Source: JBGPJM01 sp041485385
GTDB lineage: Bacteria > Planctomycetota > Phycisphaerae > Phycisphaerales > UBA1924
DNA length: 41,720 bases
Assembly (NCBI GenBank): GCA_041485385.1
Contig: JBGPJM010000019.1
Span: 1 to 41,720 of the forward strand
Direction: 5' to 3'
The position numbers and the translations under genes are program-made. Positions within the stretch are counted from its first letter, which is position 1. Each line of letters begins with the position of its first letter. Of the stretch, positions 1 to 7,025 are shown one piece after another. Under the pieces are notes generated by a model, which was given only the letters and a program-made list of their open reading frames with translations, searched no databases and was not told where the DNA came from.

Positions 1-70
1 TAGATCTTGGAGAGGTGGCGGGCCTGGAAGACTGGGGGGGGGAGGGCGGGCATGGGTTGGGGGGAGTAAA

Positions 71-94
71 GGCGTGGAGGCGTGGAGGCGTGAT
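71..94 (+). repeat. 8-nt tandem repeat GGCGTGGA x3
   Basis: Three head-to-tail copies of GGCGTGGA (the last GGCGTGAT). The same octamer family recurs inside the acetyltransferase gene at 39904-39958, almost 40 kb away, so this is an interspersed repeat and not a local slippage product. Confidence 0.75.
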
Positions 95-137
95 TGTCGC
101 GTGGAGTGGTCGCGGGTGGGCCGGAGGTTTCGTGAGG

Positions 138-229
138 TTTTTTGAGGTTCGGGGTAGGTTTTTTGAGGTTCGATGGGGGTTTTTTGAGGTTCGGCGAGGT
201 TTTTTGAGGTTTTTGGGGGTTTTTTGAGG
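138..229 (+). repeat. five T6GAGG units spaced 20-21 bp
   Basis: The decamer TTTTTTGAGG starts at 138, 159, 180, 200 and 220. Intervals are 21, 21, 20 and 20 bp, close to two helical turns, so the T6 (A6 on the other strand) tracts face the same side of the helix. Such phasing normally produces intrinsic DNA curvature. The sequence between tracts is variable and G-rich. Confidence 0.8.
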
Positions 230-433
230 TTCTTTTTCGGGGTGTTTTTGATGTAAGTTGCTGTGGCGTGTGGAGTTGTGTTGGTTCGTGGTTGCTTGGT
301 TGGGGGCGGGGTTCGAATTTTCACTCGCTGAGGCGCTGGGGGCGCGGACAGGAGGACGCGGGGAGGGGAGACGGGTGTGGGAACAGGGGACGAGAAGGAT
401 CGAGAGATGTTGAGAAGGATCGAGAGATCCTGA

Positions 434-468
434 GAAAAGCAGAGAAAGGCGGGGAAAGATCGAGAAAA
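434..468 (+). repeat. A-tracts phased at 10-11 bp
   Basis: Runs of three or four A start at 434, 445, 455 and 465 inside a GAGAAA(A)GC-like repeat. A degenerate GAGAAGGATCGAGAGAT pair precedes it at about 398-427. The single-turn spacing again predicts curvature. Confidence 0.6.
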
Positions 469-554
469 GCAGGGCAGGTTTTTTGCGTAAGTGCTTGTGA
501 TATCTGGAGTTGTGATTTTTGACGGGGTGTTTTTCGTGAAGAGGGGGGGGTCGG

Positions 555-581
555 TTTTCTCGGGGTTTTTGGGTGGTTTTT
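555..581 (+). repeat. T-tracts phased at 11 bp
   Basis: T4-T5 runs start at 555, 566 and 577, each followed by a G-rich stretch. Short, but it continues the phased-tract pattern of the region upstream. Confidence 0.45.
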
Positions 582-980
582 GAGGGTCGGCGCGGGGGTG
601 CTCATCGCTGCAAGTACCTTTATGCAAAGCAGTTGCGTTGGTGTCTGCGTGGTTGGGCGCGAGTCTGAAATTCGGGTGCTCCTGGGGAGGGTGTCGCCAT
701 CGGGCGGAGCGTGCGCGCGACGTCCCTCTACCCATGGGCCATCGGTCCAGTTTGCGCGCCCAAAACGGGAAATAGCGGAGGGTAAAATCGCGTAAGTCCT
801 TGTGGGACAAGGAGAAGAAAATTATGAGGTTTGCGCTTTTGCGCGCGCAAGTTGGCTCCACCGTTCAGGGGGGTCTTGCGCAGCTTGGTATGGACAGGCG
901 GATGTGACTGGTACGAGGCCCGGGCGCTCAGACGGGCGGGGTGCCGCGTGCGGCGCGATCGTGCGGTGGGCGGGGGCAGT

Positions 981-2303
981 TCACGGGCGCGGAATTCGGC
1001 CGGCGGGGCCGCTGGTGAGCAGATCGAGCGGCACACGGATGAAGCGGGGGCGGTAGAGGGTGGCGTCGCTGACGACCTGCGCGAAGTCGGTGGAGTTGAT
1101 GATGTAGGTGACGAGGAGTTCGCCGCGGCGAGAGAGGTGGGGGTGGGCCTTGGCGGCGTAGGTCAGGAGGCGGTGGTCTTCGGCGACGCGGGGGACCTCG
1201 AAGATAGGGCGGGGCGGGGACCAGGGGCCTTCGGGGGCCGGCGCGGTGCGGGCCATGACGTGGCGGCCGAGGGCGGCCTCGCTCTGGATCATCACGAGAG
1301 TTGGGCGACCGTCGATCCTGAGGCGGTGGATCGAGAACTCGTCGACGCACTGGTTGGCGAGGTCGGCGGCGTCGGCGGGTGAGGGCGACCAGGCGGCTTC
1401 GGCAGGGCGGTTGGTGAAGAAACGCCAGGTGTCGAAGCGGTCGATGGCCGCGGCGGGGGCGCGGGCGAGGAGGAGTCGCTTGTCGAGACCGGAGACGGCG
1501 CGGATGCCGAAGATGTAGACCGTGTCGGCGGCGGCGCCGGGGTGGTCGCGGATGATCGCGGCACCCCAGTTGGTCTTGGGGGAGTCGGTGGCCTTCTGGC
1601 CCTTGGCGAGGGGCGGGTCGGGGCCGGAAGCGTGCGGGATGGGGACGAGGCGTTTTCGCCAGAGGGCGGGGACCTCGCGGAAGTTGTCGATGATGACGAG
1701 GAGGGCGCCGGCCTGCTGGAAATCCCACATGCCGCCTGCCCCGTCCGCCTCGTTGGCCGCGCCGGGAGCGAAGCGCGGGCCGACTCGGGCGGCGAAGAGG
1801 ACGAGACGGTCGCCGCCGCCGGGGGCGGGGAGGACGGCGGACGCGCCCATAGGCCAGCACCAGTCGCGGGTGCGGGCCGGGTCGGCGGGCGAGGCGGCGG
1901 CGGCCGCGTCGCGAAGGGGATCGAGCCAACCCTTGACGGCGCTGCCCTGGGCGAGTGGTCCGGGAAGGAACTCGATTGAGTCGAACGGCGGGGGCTCGCC
2001 GGAGCCGGGCGCAGGGAGGGGGTGCACCGCGATGGCGTTGCGGGCCATCTGCGAGCCGCGGGCGTGGGCGCCGGCGACGACGGGGCCGATCCAGGAATCG
2101 CCGAAGAGCCAGAGGACGCGGCCATCGGTGAGATCGAAGGAGGCGGCGATGTCGCCGGCGGTCCAGCCTTCGGCGCGGGTGAAGACGGTGTCCCAACGCG
2201 GGTCGGCGCGGATGGCGGGGCGGTGCGCGGCGCAGCCGGCGAGGAGAGCGGCGAGGATGGTGATGGCGAGGCGGCGGAGGGCGGTCGCGGCAGCGGAGAT
2301 CAC
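981..2303 (-). CDS. secreted lipoprotein, DUF4185/DUF5005-like
   Basis: A 440-residue protein with an N-terminal hydrophobic segment ending in a lipobox-like LLAGC at about residues 20-24, so probably a membrane-anchored lipoprotein. The phrase VLWLFGDSW near residue 60 and later motifs (NWGAAI, RFDTWRFF, VDEFSIH) resemble five-bladed propeller families annotated DUF4185 or DUF5005, which are related to glycoside-hydrolase-type folds. No enzymatic activity can be assigned. The GTG start at 2303 is chosen because it overlaps the stop of the upstream lipoprotein gene as GTGA, a usual translational-coupling arrangement, and gives a proper signal peptide. The open frame continues upstream, but that extension is Arg/His/Pro-rich shadow sequence. 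Confidence 0.7.
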   Translation of the reverse strand: MISAAATALRRLAITILAALLAGCAAHRPAIRADPRWDTVFTRAEGWTAGDIAASFDLTDGRVLWLFGDSWIGPVVAGAHARGSQMARNAIAVHPLPAPGSGEPPPFDSIEFLPGPLAQGSAVKGWLDPLRDAAAAASPADPARTRDWCWPMGASAVLPAPGGGDRLVLFAARVGPRFAPGAANEADGAGGMWDFQQAGALLVIIDNFREVPALWRKRLVPIPHASGPDPPLAKGQKATDSPKTNWGAAIIRDHPGAAADTVYIFGIRAVSGLDKRLLLARAPAAAIDRFDTWRFFTNRPAEAAWSPSPADAADLANQCVDEFSIHRLRIDGRPTLVMIQSEAALGRHVMARTAPAPEGPWSPPRPIFEVPRVAEDHRLLTYAAKAHPHLSRRGELLVTYIINSTDFAQVVSDATLYRPRFIRVPLDLLTSGPAGRIPRP

Positions 2304-2716
2304 GGCGGAGAAGTATCCCACGGAACCGGCCGCTTGGTGAAGAGGACCCGCCCCCCCCCGTCGGCGGTGGAGAGGTCGTACTTGTTCTCGCCGGGGGCGA
2401 GGTCGAAGGCGACGAAGGGGTCGGTATCCCGGGCGGGGAATGGGCGGAAGCGGGCCTCGGGGTGCACGCTGGCGTCGGAGAGTGTGAAGCGGTTGGTGAA
2501 GGCGCCGCCGGGGCCGAGGTCGGCGTGGATGCGCCCGAGCGTGCGCCCCTCGGGGACGAGCATGTCCACGGCGATGGTCCGGTCGGAGGTGTTCTTGAGG
2601 TCGATGAGGTATCGCCGCTCGCTGCTGCCGACGGAGATGCAGCCAGCGCCGGCGGCGGCGAACAGCGCGAGCATGGCGAGCAGGGCGGTCATCGTCGCTG
2701 ATCTGATCGTGCGCAT
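2300..2716 (-). CDS. small lipoprotein
   Basis: A 138-residue protein with a hydrophobic signal and a Cys at residue 26 (GAGC) as probable lipidation site. The mature part reads like a single beta-sandwich domain (YLIDLKNTSDRTIAVDML). A GGAGGAA Shine-Dalgarno lies six bases before the ATG. It is translationally coupled to the downstream lipoprotein gene through a 4-nt GTGA overlap. It resembles the lipoprotein at 7661-8041 in having an N-x-S strand, a Gly/Ala/Thr-rich centre with an SDA motif, and a GR(V/L)LF(T)KRP ending, so the two may be paralogues. Function unknown. Confidence 0.75.
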   Translation of the reverse strand: MRTIRSATMTALLAMLALFAAAGAGCISVGSSERRYLIDLKNTSDRTIAVDMLVPEGRTLGRIHADLGPGGAFTNRFTLSDASVHPEARFRPFPARDTDPFVAFDLAPGENKYDLSTADGGGRVLFTKRPVPWDTSPP

Positions 2717-2799
2717 GCGGAGTTCCTCCGGAGATACCGGTCACCCAGTGGTGGAGTGCGCCGGGCGCGGCGGAGGTTCACCGGCGCGGGCTGATGGGG

Positions 2800-3927
2800 C
2801 TACTTGCCGGATGCGGGCGGAGCGGTCCCGGGGGCCGCGGGCGGGGGAGCGACGGGGGCGGGCTGGCCGGAGATGGTGCGGATGGCCTCGGCGACGAGGC
2901 TCCTGAATCGCATCAGGACGACGCGGTTGTGCTGGAGCTCGGTGGGGACGGCGACGGCGACGCCGCCGTAGCCGCCGTCATTCTTCTGCGTCTCGATGGC
3001 CTTGATCTGCTGGACGGCGTCGGGGGCGTCCCACGCGGCGAGGACCTCGCGGTACATGGTGTCGACACTGTCGACGGCACGGAGGATGGCCGCGCCGTCC
3101 ATCTGGTCGATGCCGGAGCGGGCCCGCACGTCGGTGTTGGCCTTGGAGCCGATCTTCGTCCAGAACATGGCGGCGGCGCTGGGGCCGGTGCAGGTGCGCT
3201 TGATGGTGGTGCGGAGCATGACGGGCTCGTTGGCCACGGCGTCCTTGAGGCCGCAGGGGTCGGGCGTGTCGATGACGTGCAGCGCATCCAGCAGGACCTT
3301 GCGGGTCTTCTCGGTGAGCTTGTTGTCCCGGGCGAGGCGCATGCCCTCGCCGAGCCCCATCGCGGCGAGCGACTGTCCGGTGCGCGAAGAGAGGGTGAGC
3401 CGGTCGTTCTTGACGTGGCGCGACAGGAGGATGAGGGCGGCGACGCGGTCGACACCGTCCTCGACGCTTTGGGTGTCGCCCTTGGCGATGAGCCGCCGGG
3501 CATCGGCAATGAGGACGCGCGCGGAGACACGGAGCTTGGACAGGTGCGGGACCCTGGCGTCGTATCCCTGGTCGTAGGCGACACCCCAGTCGCAGGGATC
3601 GACTTTCACGGCCTTGAGGAGCGTGAGAATTCCGGGCTGTGCGCCGGCGAGTTGGCTGGCGACGACGGCCGAGGGCATCCACGAGGCTTCTTCCTTGAAA
3701 TCGGCGAGGATGTAGCCGTCGTCGAAGACGGCCTCGGAGAACGTGTCGGACCAGGCCTGGCGGTAGAGGTCGGCGGCGTTGGCGACGGCCGGCGCGGACG
3801 GGGCCGGCTGGGCGGGTGCGGGCGGCGCCGGAGGCGGCGCGGCGGGCTGCTGCGCGCCGGCAACGGCCGCAAGACAGACGGAGGCGAGCGGGACCAGGAC
3901 GAGCATCGATCGATAACGCAGGGGCAT
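2800..3927 (-). CDS. secreted protein of unknown function
   Basis: A 375-residue protein. The ATG at 3927 gives MPLRYRS followed by a hydrophobic stretch and VAGAQQ, a convincing signal peptide with cleavage near residue 25. A Pro/Ala linker of about 30 residues follows, then a mostly helical domain. Near the C-terminus the linker-like APVAPPPAAP reappears. No catalytic motif is recognised. An upstream in-frame start at 3993 would put a basic extension before the signal peptide and is less likely. It faces the same way as the genes around it, but with more than 80 bases to the next gene there is no clear operon. Confidence 0.65.
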   Translation of the reverse strand: MPLRYRSMLVLVPLASVCLAAVAGAQQPAAPPPAPPAPAQPAPSAPAVANAADLYRQAWSDTFSEAVFDDGYILADFKEEASWMPSAVVASQLAGAQPGILTLLKAVKVDPCDWGVAYDQGYDARVPHLSKLRVSARVLIADARRLIAKGDTQSVEDGVDRVAALILLSRHVKNDRLTLSSRTGQSLAAMGLGEGMRLARDNKLTEKTRKVLLDALHVIDTPDPCGLKDAVANEPVMLRTTIKRTCTGPSAAAMFWTKIGSKANTDVRARSGIDQMDGAAILRAVDSVDTMYREVLAAWDAPDAVQQIKAIETQKNDGGYGGVAVAVPTELQHNRVVLMRFRSLVAEAIRTISGQPAPVAPPPAAPGTAPPASGK

Positions 3928-4126
3928 GTGTGTGGTCTCGACGTGAATAAGGGAGGAGCCGCGGCCACGGGGACGTCCGCGTGACGACGACACTGGTTCT
4001 ACCGGCGAAGATTATCGCGGGGATTCACCTGGGGCGCGATGGAGCACAGAAAGAGAGGAAGGAATAGGTTTGGGTGGTGAAGACGGGCATCGAGACACCG
4101 GACACCGAAGTACCAAGCGCAAGAGG

Positions 4127-4342
4127 TCAGGCGCCGGGCGGCTGCTTGGGGCGGACCTCGATCTCCTCGATCGTCGTTCGGCGCATGGTGTACTGGGCGT
4201 CGGGCGTCTCGCCGGATTTCTCCTCGACATCATGGCGGACGACCCGCGACGCCTTCGTCGGGTCGTGCTTGATGCCGTGGACGATGTGCCCGAAGAACTC
4301 GCCGATGGAGCGCATGAGGGACTTGGGCTTGTCGGCGGGCAT
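4127..4342 (-). CDS. small conserved-looking protein, 71 aa
   Basis: A short charged protein beginning MPADKPKSLM. It has an amphipathic segment around residues 10-24 (RSIGEFFGHIVHGIK), a basic centre, and an acidic TTIEEIEVRP ending. The composition is soluble and ordered, unlike the Arg-rich shadow frame that contains it. It lies 68 bases downstream of the DUF190 gene on the same strand, so it may be the last gene of the fluoride operon or independent. Function unknown. Confidence 0.55.
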   Translation of the reverse strand: MPADKPKSLMRSIGEFFGHIVHGIKHDPTKASRVVRHDVEEKSGETPDAQYTMRRTTIEEIEVRPKQPPGA

Positions 4343-4410
4343 CCGGCACGTCTCGCGGGGTGGGGGGGTGACCGTGGATCGTAGATTGGCCGCGATGGCC
4401 GGCGGGAAGT

Positions 4411-4755
4411 TCAAGCCTTCGGCGGGTCGGCGCGGTACTTGATCACCTGGACCCGCTCGAGCGTGACCAGGCCGTCCTGGACCATCTGGTCGATGTGCGG
4501 CAGGAGGGTGTCGATCTTCTCCTTGCTGTCGACGAGCTCGACGACGATGGGGAGGTCCTCGGAGAGGCGGAGGATTTTGGAGGTGTGCAGGCGGCTGTGG
4601 GCGCCGAACCCCATGGGGCCGCGGAGGACGGTGGCGCCGGCCATGTGCAGCTCGCGGGCCTTGAGAACGATGGCCTCGTAGAGCGGCTTGCCGTGCCAGC
4701 GGTCGCTCTCGCCGATGAAGATGCGGAGGAGGAAACCGTCTTCGGGGATCTTCAT
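4411..4755 (-). CDS. DUF190 family protein
   Basis: A 114-residue protein matching the DUF190/COG1993 family: an N-terminal LLRIFIGESDRW, then HGKPLYEAIVLKARE, the Gly-rich GATVLRGPMGFG, and a PIVVELVDS strand. The family has a PII-like ferredoxin fold and is very often encoded next to crcB, as here, where only three bases separate it from the crcB stop. A regulatory or accessory role in fluoride export is inferred from that context; the biochemical function is not established. Confidence 0.9.
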   Translation of the reverse strand: MKIPEDGFLLRIFIGESDRWHGKPLYEAIVLKARELHMAGATVLRGPMGFGAHSRLHTSKILRLSEDLPIVVELVDSKEKIDTLLPHIDQMVQDGLVTLERVQVIKYRADPPKA

Positions 4756-4758
4756 GGG

Positions 4759-5142
4759 TCAGACTCCGAACCAGTGCTCGGCGAGGCGGTGGCCGAGCCA
4801 GACGGCGACGAGGCCGAAGGTGTTGCTGAGGAGGAGGTTCGTGACGGCGTAGAGGACCTGGTTGTCGCCGGCGAGCATGAAGGTCTCTCGCCCGAACGTG
4901 GAGAAGGTGGTGTAGCCGCCCAGGATGCCGACGAGGATGGCGACGCGGTACTCCTCGCGGATGAGCAGGGGCCCGGTGAAAAGCATGCCAAGGAAGCCGA
5001 TGGCGAAGCATCCGGAGACGTTGATGAAGAGCGTGCCGGTCGGGAACGAGACGCTGGTGGCGCGCTGGATCCAGCCTCCGAGGAGGTAGCGGAGGACCGA
5101 CCCCAGCGCCCCGCCGAACCCGATGAGAACAAGCTTGAACAT
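4759..5142 (-). CDS. crcB: fluoride efflux channel CrcB/Fluc
   Basis: A 127-residue membrane protein with four hydrophobic segments. Family hallmarks are visible: GGALGSVLRY at 10-19, GTLFINVSG at 36-44 with the conserved pore Asn at 41, and GGYTTFSTF at 75-83, containing the Phe residues that line the fluoride path and the TTFST sodium-site turn. Fluc channels work as antiparallel dimers that let F- leave the cytoplasm; a single gene implies a homodimer. It sits third in the riboswitch-controlled operon, 15 bases after the universal stress protein gene. Confidence 0.96.
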   Translation of the reverse strand: MFKLVLIGFGGALGSVLRYLLGGWIQRATSVSFPTGTLFINVSGCFAIGFLGMLFTGPLLIREEYRVAILVGILGGYTTFSTFGRETFMLAGDNQVLYAVTNLLLSNTFGLVAVWLGHRLAEHWFGV

Positions 5143-5157
5143 CGGCTTGGATCTCCG

Positions 5158-5577
5158 TCAGTGGACGACCATGACCGGGCAATGAGCGTAATGGAGGACG
5201 CGCTCGGAGATGGAGCCGAGCATCCATCGGGCGGCGGTGCTGCGCCCGCGCCGGCCCAGGACGATCAGGTCGAACTTGCCGTCCTCGGCGAAGCGGAGAA
5301 TCGCCTCGGCGGGGTGGCCGAGCTGTTTGTGGATGTTGAGGGTGAGTTTGAACTTCGTCGCTTCGGCCTTGGCCCATCGGATCGCCTCGGCCAGGTGTCC
5401 GTCGGCCTCGCGGAGCGCGGCCTGGACCTCACCCTCGAGCTCGGCGAACTCGGGCGGGCGGACGACGACGAGGGCCTCGATGTGGCCGTGCAGGCGGGAC
5501 GCCAGCTCGAGGGCGGTGGCGAGGGCCTTGCGCGACTGCGGCGACCCGTCGAAACCGACGAGGATCCGGTCAAACAC
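5158..5577 (-). CDS. universal stress protein UspA family
   Basis: A 139-residue single-domain Usp. The N-terminal ILVGFDGSPQSRKAL supplies the nucleotide-contacting Asp, and the C-terminal motif G108-x2-G111-x9-G121-S122 is the ATP-binding signature, so this is expected to be an ATP-binding Usp. The start overlaps the end of the antiporter gene by eight bases, which indicates translational coupling. Usp genes are known members of fluoride-riboswitch regulons; the precise role there is unclear. Confidence 0.92.
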   Translation of the reverse strand: MFDRILVGFDGSPQSRKALATALELASRLHGHIEALVVVRPPEFAELEGEVQAALREADGHLAEAIRWAKAEATKFKLTLNIHKQLGHPAEAILRFAEDGKFDLIVLGRRGRSTAARWMLGSISERVLHYAHCPVMVVH

Positions 5578-6796
5578 TTGCGACCTCCGGCGTGGTGGCG
5601 GTCATCGGACGGGGGCGAGCAGGGGACTCGGGCTCGGCGGCTTCGGGGGGCGGGAGATGATGGTGGGGAAGGAAGAAGCGGTTGGCGAGCCAGGTGGGAA
5701 CGACGGCGCTGGCGATGACCGTAGCAACGAGCAGGGAATACTGAGTCTGGTCGATGATCCCATGCGTAAGGCCGTAGAGCGCGGAGATGGTACCGAACGT
5801 CAGGCCGGTGGACATCAGGAGAGTGGTGTAGGTGGCGTCGCGCGTGGGGTAGCGGAACAGGCGGGTGACGGGGTAGACGCCGATGAACTTGGCGGCCATC
5901 TTTACGCCCAGCAGGAGAGCGAAGACGCCGGCCCCGGCCGCCACGGCGTTGAGATGGACGAGGGAGCCGGCGCGGATGAAGTAGAACGGGGTGAGCAGGC
6001 CGAAGGTGAGGGTGCGGAGCCGCCGGACCAGGGCGTGATCGCGCCCGACGGTGCCGGCCAGGACCATACCGACCAGGTAGGCGGGGAGGACGGCCTCTGA
6101 GCCGGACCAGACGGCCAGCCCGCCGAGGCCGAAGAGGACCAGGAGGAGATACTTGGTCTCGAGCTCGCTGGTGCGCCCGCCGTAGCGTCGGAAGAAGGGG
6201 CCGGTGAGCTTGACCAGGATCAGGAGGGCCAGAAGGAGGGCGCCCACAAACACGAGCGTCTTGAGCGTGACGGGGGCGAAGAGCAGGCCCAGAGCGACGA
6301 CGGTGCCCAGATCGGTGACGAAGCAGGCCCCGAGGATGACCTTTCCGTATTCGGTCTTGTTGAGGCCCAGCTCGAGCAGTACGGCGTAGACGACGGCGAC
6401 GGAAGTGGTGGAGAGCGCGACGCCGGCGAGCCAGGCGGGTTGGGCGGGCCATCCCAGCGCGAAGCGCGCGATCGCGGCGGCGGCGAGGAAGGGGGCCGCG
6501 AACGATACGAGCCCGATGAGGCCCGCCTGCTTCCAGGTTTTCCGGAAGGAGGCGGGGTCGAGCTCGGCGCCGGCGAGGAATGTGAGGACGATGGCGCCGA
6601 CGCCCGCGAGGAACTTCACCCAGCTCTCGCCGGCCCCGAGAGCATCCGGCCCCATGGCGGCGCCGATGATGAGCTGGGCCACCGTGCCGACGACGATCTC
6701 GGTCAAGGCGACGGAGATCCGCGTCCAGATTGCGAACAGCGTGGCGAGAAGCGCGAGCCCCAGCCACATGGCGGCGATGAACCAAGTCTGTTCCAT
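5570..6796 (-). CDS. CPA2-type cation:proton antiporter
   Basis: A 408-residue polytopic membrane protein of about 12 hydrophobic segments, corresponding to the Na+/H+ exchanger domain without a C-terminal RCK/TrkA domain. Motifs include FLAGAELDP near residue 75, LSTTSVAVVYAVL near 128-140 and a transport-site helix reading FVTDLGTVV, where the usual DD/ND/QD pair is TD. The ATG at 6796 has a GGAGG five bases upstream that is part of the riboswitch expression platform. It is the first gene of the fluoride operon; sodium/proton antiporters are established fluoride-riboswitch targets, presumably helping cope with HF-driven acidification. Confidence 0.9.
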   Translation of the reverse strand: MEQTWFIAAMWLGLALLATLFAIWTRISVALTEIVVGTVAQLIIGAAMGPDALGAGESWVKFLAGVGAIVLTFLAGAELDPASFRKTWKQAGLIGLVSFAAPFLAAAAIARFALGWPAQPAWLAGVALSTTSVAVVYAVLLELGLNKTEYGKVILGACFVTDLGTVVALGLLFAPVTLKTLVFVGALLLALLILVKLTGPFFRRYGGRTSELETKYLLLVLFGLGGLAVWSGSEAVLPAYLVGMVLAGTVGRDHALVRRLRTLTFGLLTPFYFIRAGSLVHLNAVAAGAGVFALLLGVKMAAKFIGVYPVTRLFRYPTRDATYTTLLMSTGLTFGTISALYGLTHGIIDQTQYSLLVATVIASAVVPTWLANRFFLPHHHLPPPEAAEPESPARPRPMTATTPEVASV

Positions 6797-6802
6797 GGAG
6801 TC

Positions 6803-6810
6803 CTCCTACC
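6803..6810 (-). promoter_or_regulatory. Shine-Dalgarno/anti-aptamer sequence of fluoride switch
   Basis: On the minus strand this reads GGTAGGAG, overlapping the GGAGG ribosome-binding site of the antiporter gene. It is perfectly complementary over eight bases to CTCCTACC at 6879-6886, the 3' strand of the fluoride aptamer. Pairing of the two would hide the ribosome-binding site when fluoride is absent. Inferred from complementarity. Confidence 0.65.
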
Positions 6811-6820
6811 GGTCCCGGCT

Positions 6821-6837
6821 GGCCGCGCGGCGCGGCC
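6821..6837 (-). promoter_or_regulatory. spacer hairpin in riboswitch leader
   Basis: GGCCGCG-CCG-CGCGGCC on the minus strand forms a seven-pair GC stem with a three-base loop between the aptamer and the ribosome-binding site. No U run follows, so it is not an intrinsic terminator; it may bring the aptamer 3' strand close to the Shine-Dalgarno sequence. Confidence 0.5.
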
Positions 6838-6874
6838 GGGGTGCTGCGCTCGTCGCGGGACGAATCGCAGCGGT

Positions 6875-6929
6875 CTCAGGTAGGAGTCATCAGGCCGGTG
6901 GCGGCCGGTTGAAGGCGGACTCCATCGCC
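6875..6929 (-). promoter_or_regulatory. fluoride riboswitch (crcB motif)
   Basis: The minus strand reads GGCGATGGAGTCCGCC, then TTCAACCGGCC..., and ends GGCCTGATGACTCCTACC. This has the elements of the crcB RNA: the GGCG/CGCC stem, the loop GAUGGAGU, an internal stem, and the conserved CUGAUGACUCCUAC. GGAGU of the loop and ACUCC of the 3' part can form the family pseudoknot. It precedes a cation antiporter, Usp and crcB operon, which is the expected regulon. Fluoride binding should stabilise the pseudoknot and expose the Shine-Dalgarno sequence at 6803-6810. Confidence 0.93.
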
Positions 6930-6935
6930 GATGCA

Positions 6936-6965
6936 AGTGTATCGGCATGGGGTGTAATCGCCCAA
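6936..6965 (-). promoter_or_regulatory. promoter of the fluoride operon
   Basis: On the minus strand, TTGGGC (6965-6960) and TACACT (6941-6936) are separated by 18 bases. Seven bases after the -10 element, position 6929 is the first G of the aptamer, so the transcript would begin exactly with the riboswitch. Agreement of the two independent predictions supports both. Confidence 0.65.
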
Positions 6966-7025
6966 CAGCCGGCGCCGCCACGTCGGTGCCGTCCGGTGGG
7001 GGCGGCACGGAAGGTCGGCCGGAAC

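Larger units (their letters stand above)
1..980. other. gene-free region rich in phased T/A tracts
   Basis: No convincing coding region is seen on either strand; the open frames here are low-complexity Gly/Arg/Val translations with no start context. The first 600 bases are G/T-rich on the plus strand and contain several short-unit repeats (listed separately). The remainder, about 600-980, is ordinary mixed sequence downstream of the minus-strand gene ending at 981. A weak TTGCGC/GCGCAA inverted repeat near 833-853 could help end that transcript, but it lacks a convincing U tract. Confidence 0.6.

Noticed and set aside
307..320. GGGGTTCGAATTTT resembles a tRNA T-arm
   Set aside because: The following bases do not pair with the GGGG arm and no D-arm, anticodon arm or acceptor stem fits around it.
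2304..2744. 147-residue upstream extension of the lipoprotein at 981-2303
   Set aside because: Arg/His/Pro-rich and lying across the upstream lipoprotein gene in another frame; the signal peptide appears only after the GTG at 2303.
6821..6837. Intrinsic terminator in the fluoride leader
   Set aside because: The GC hairpin is not followed by a U run; translational control through the Shine-Dalgarno pairing fits better.
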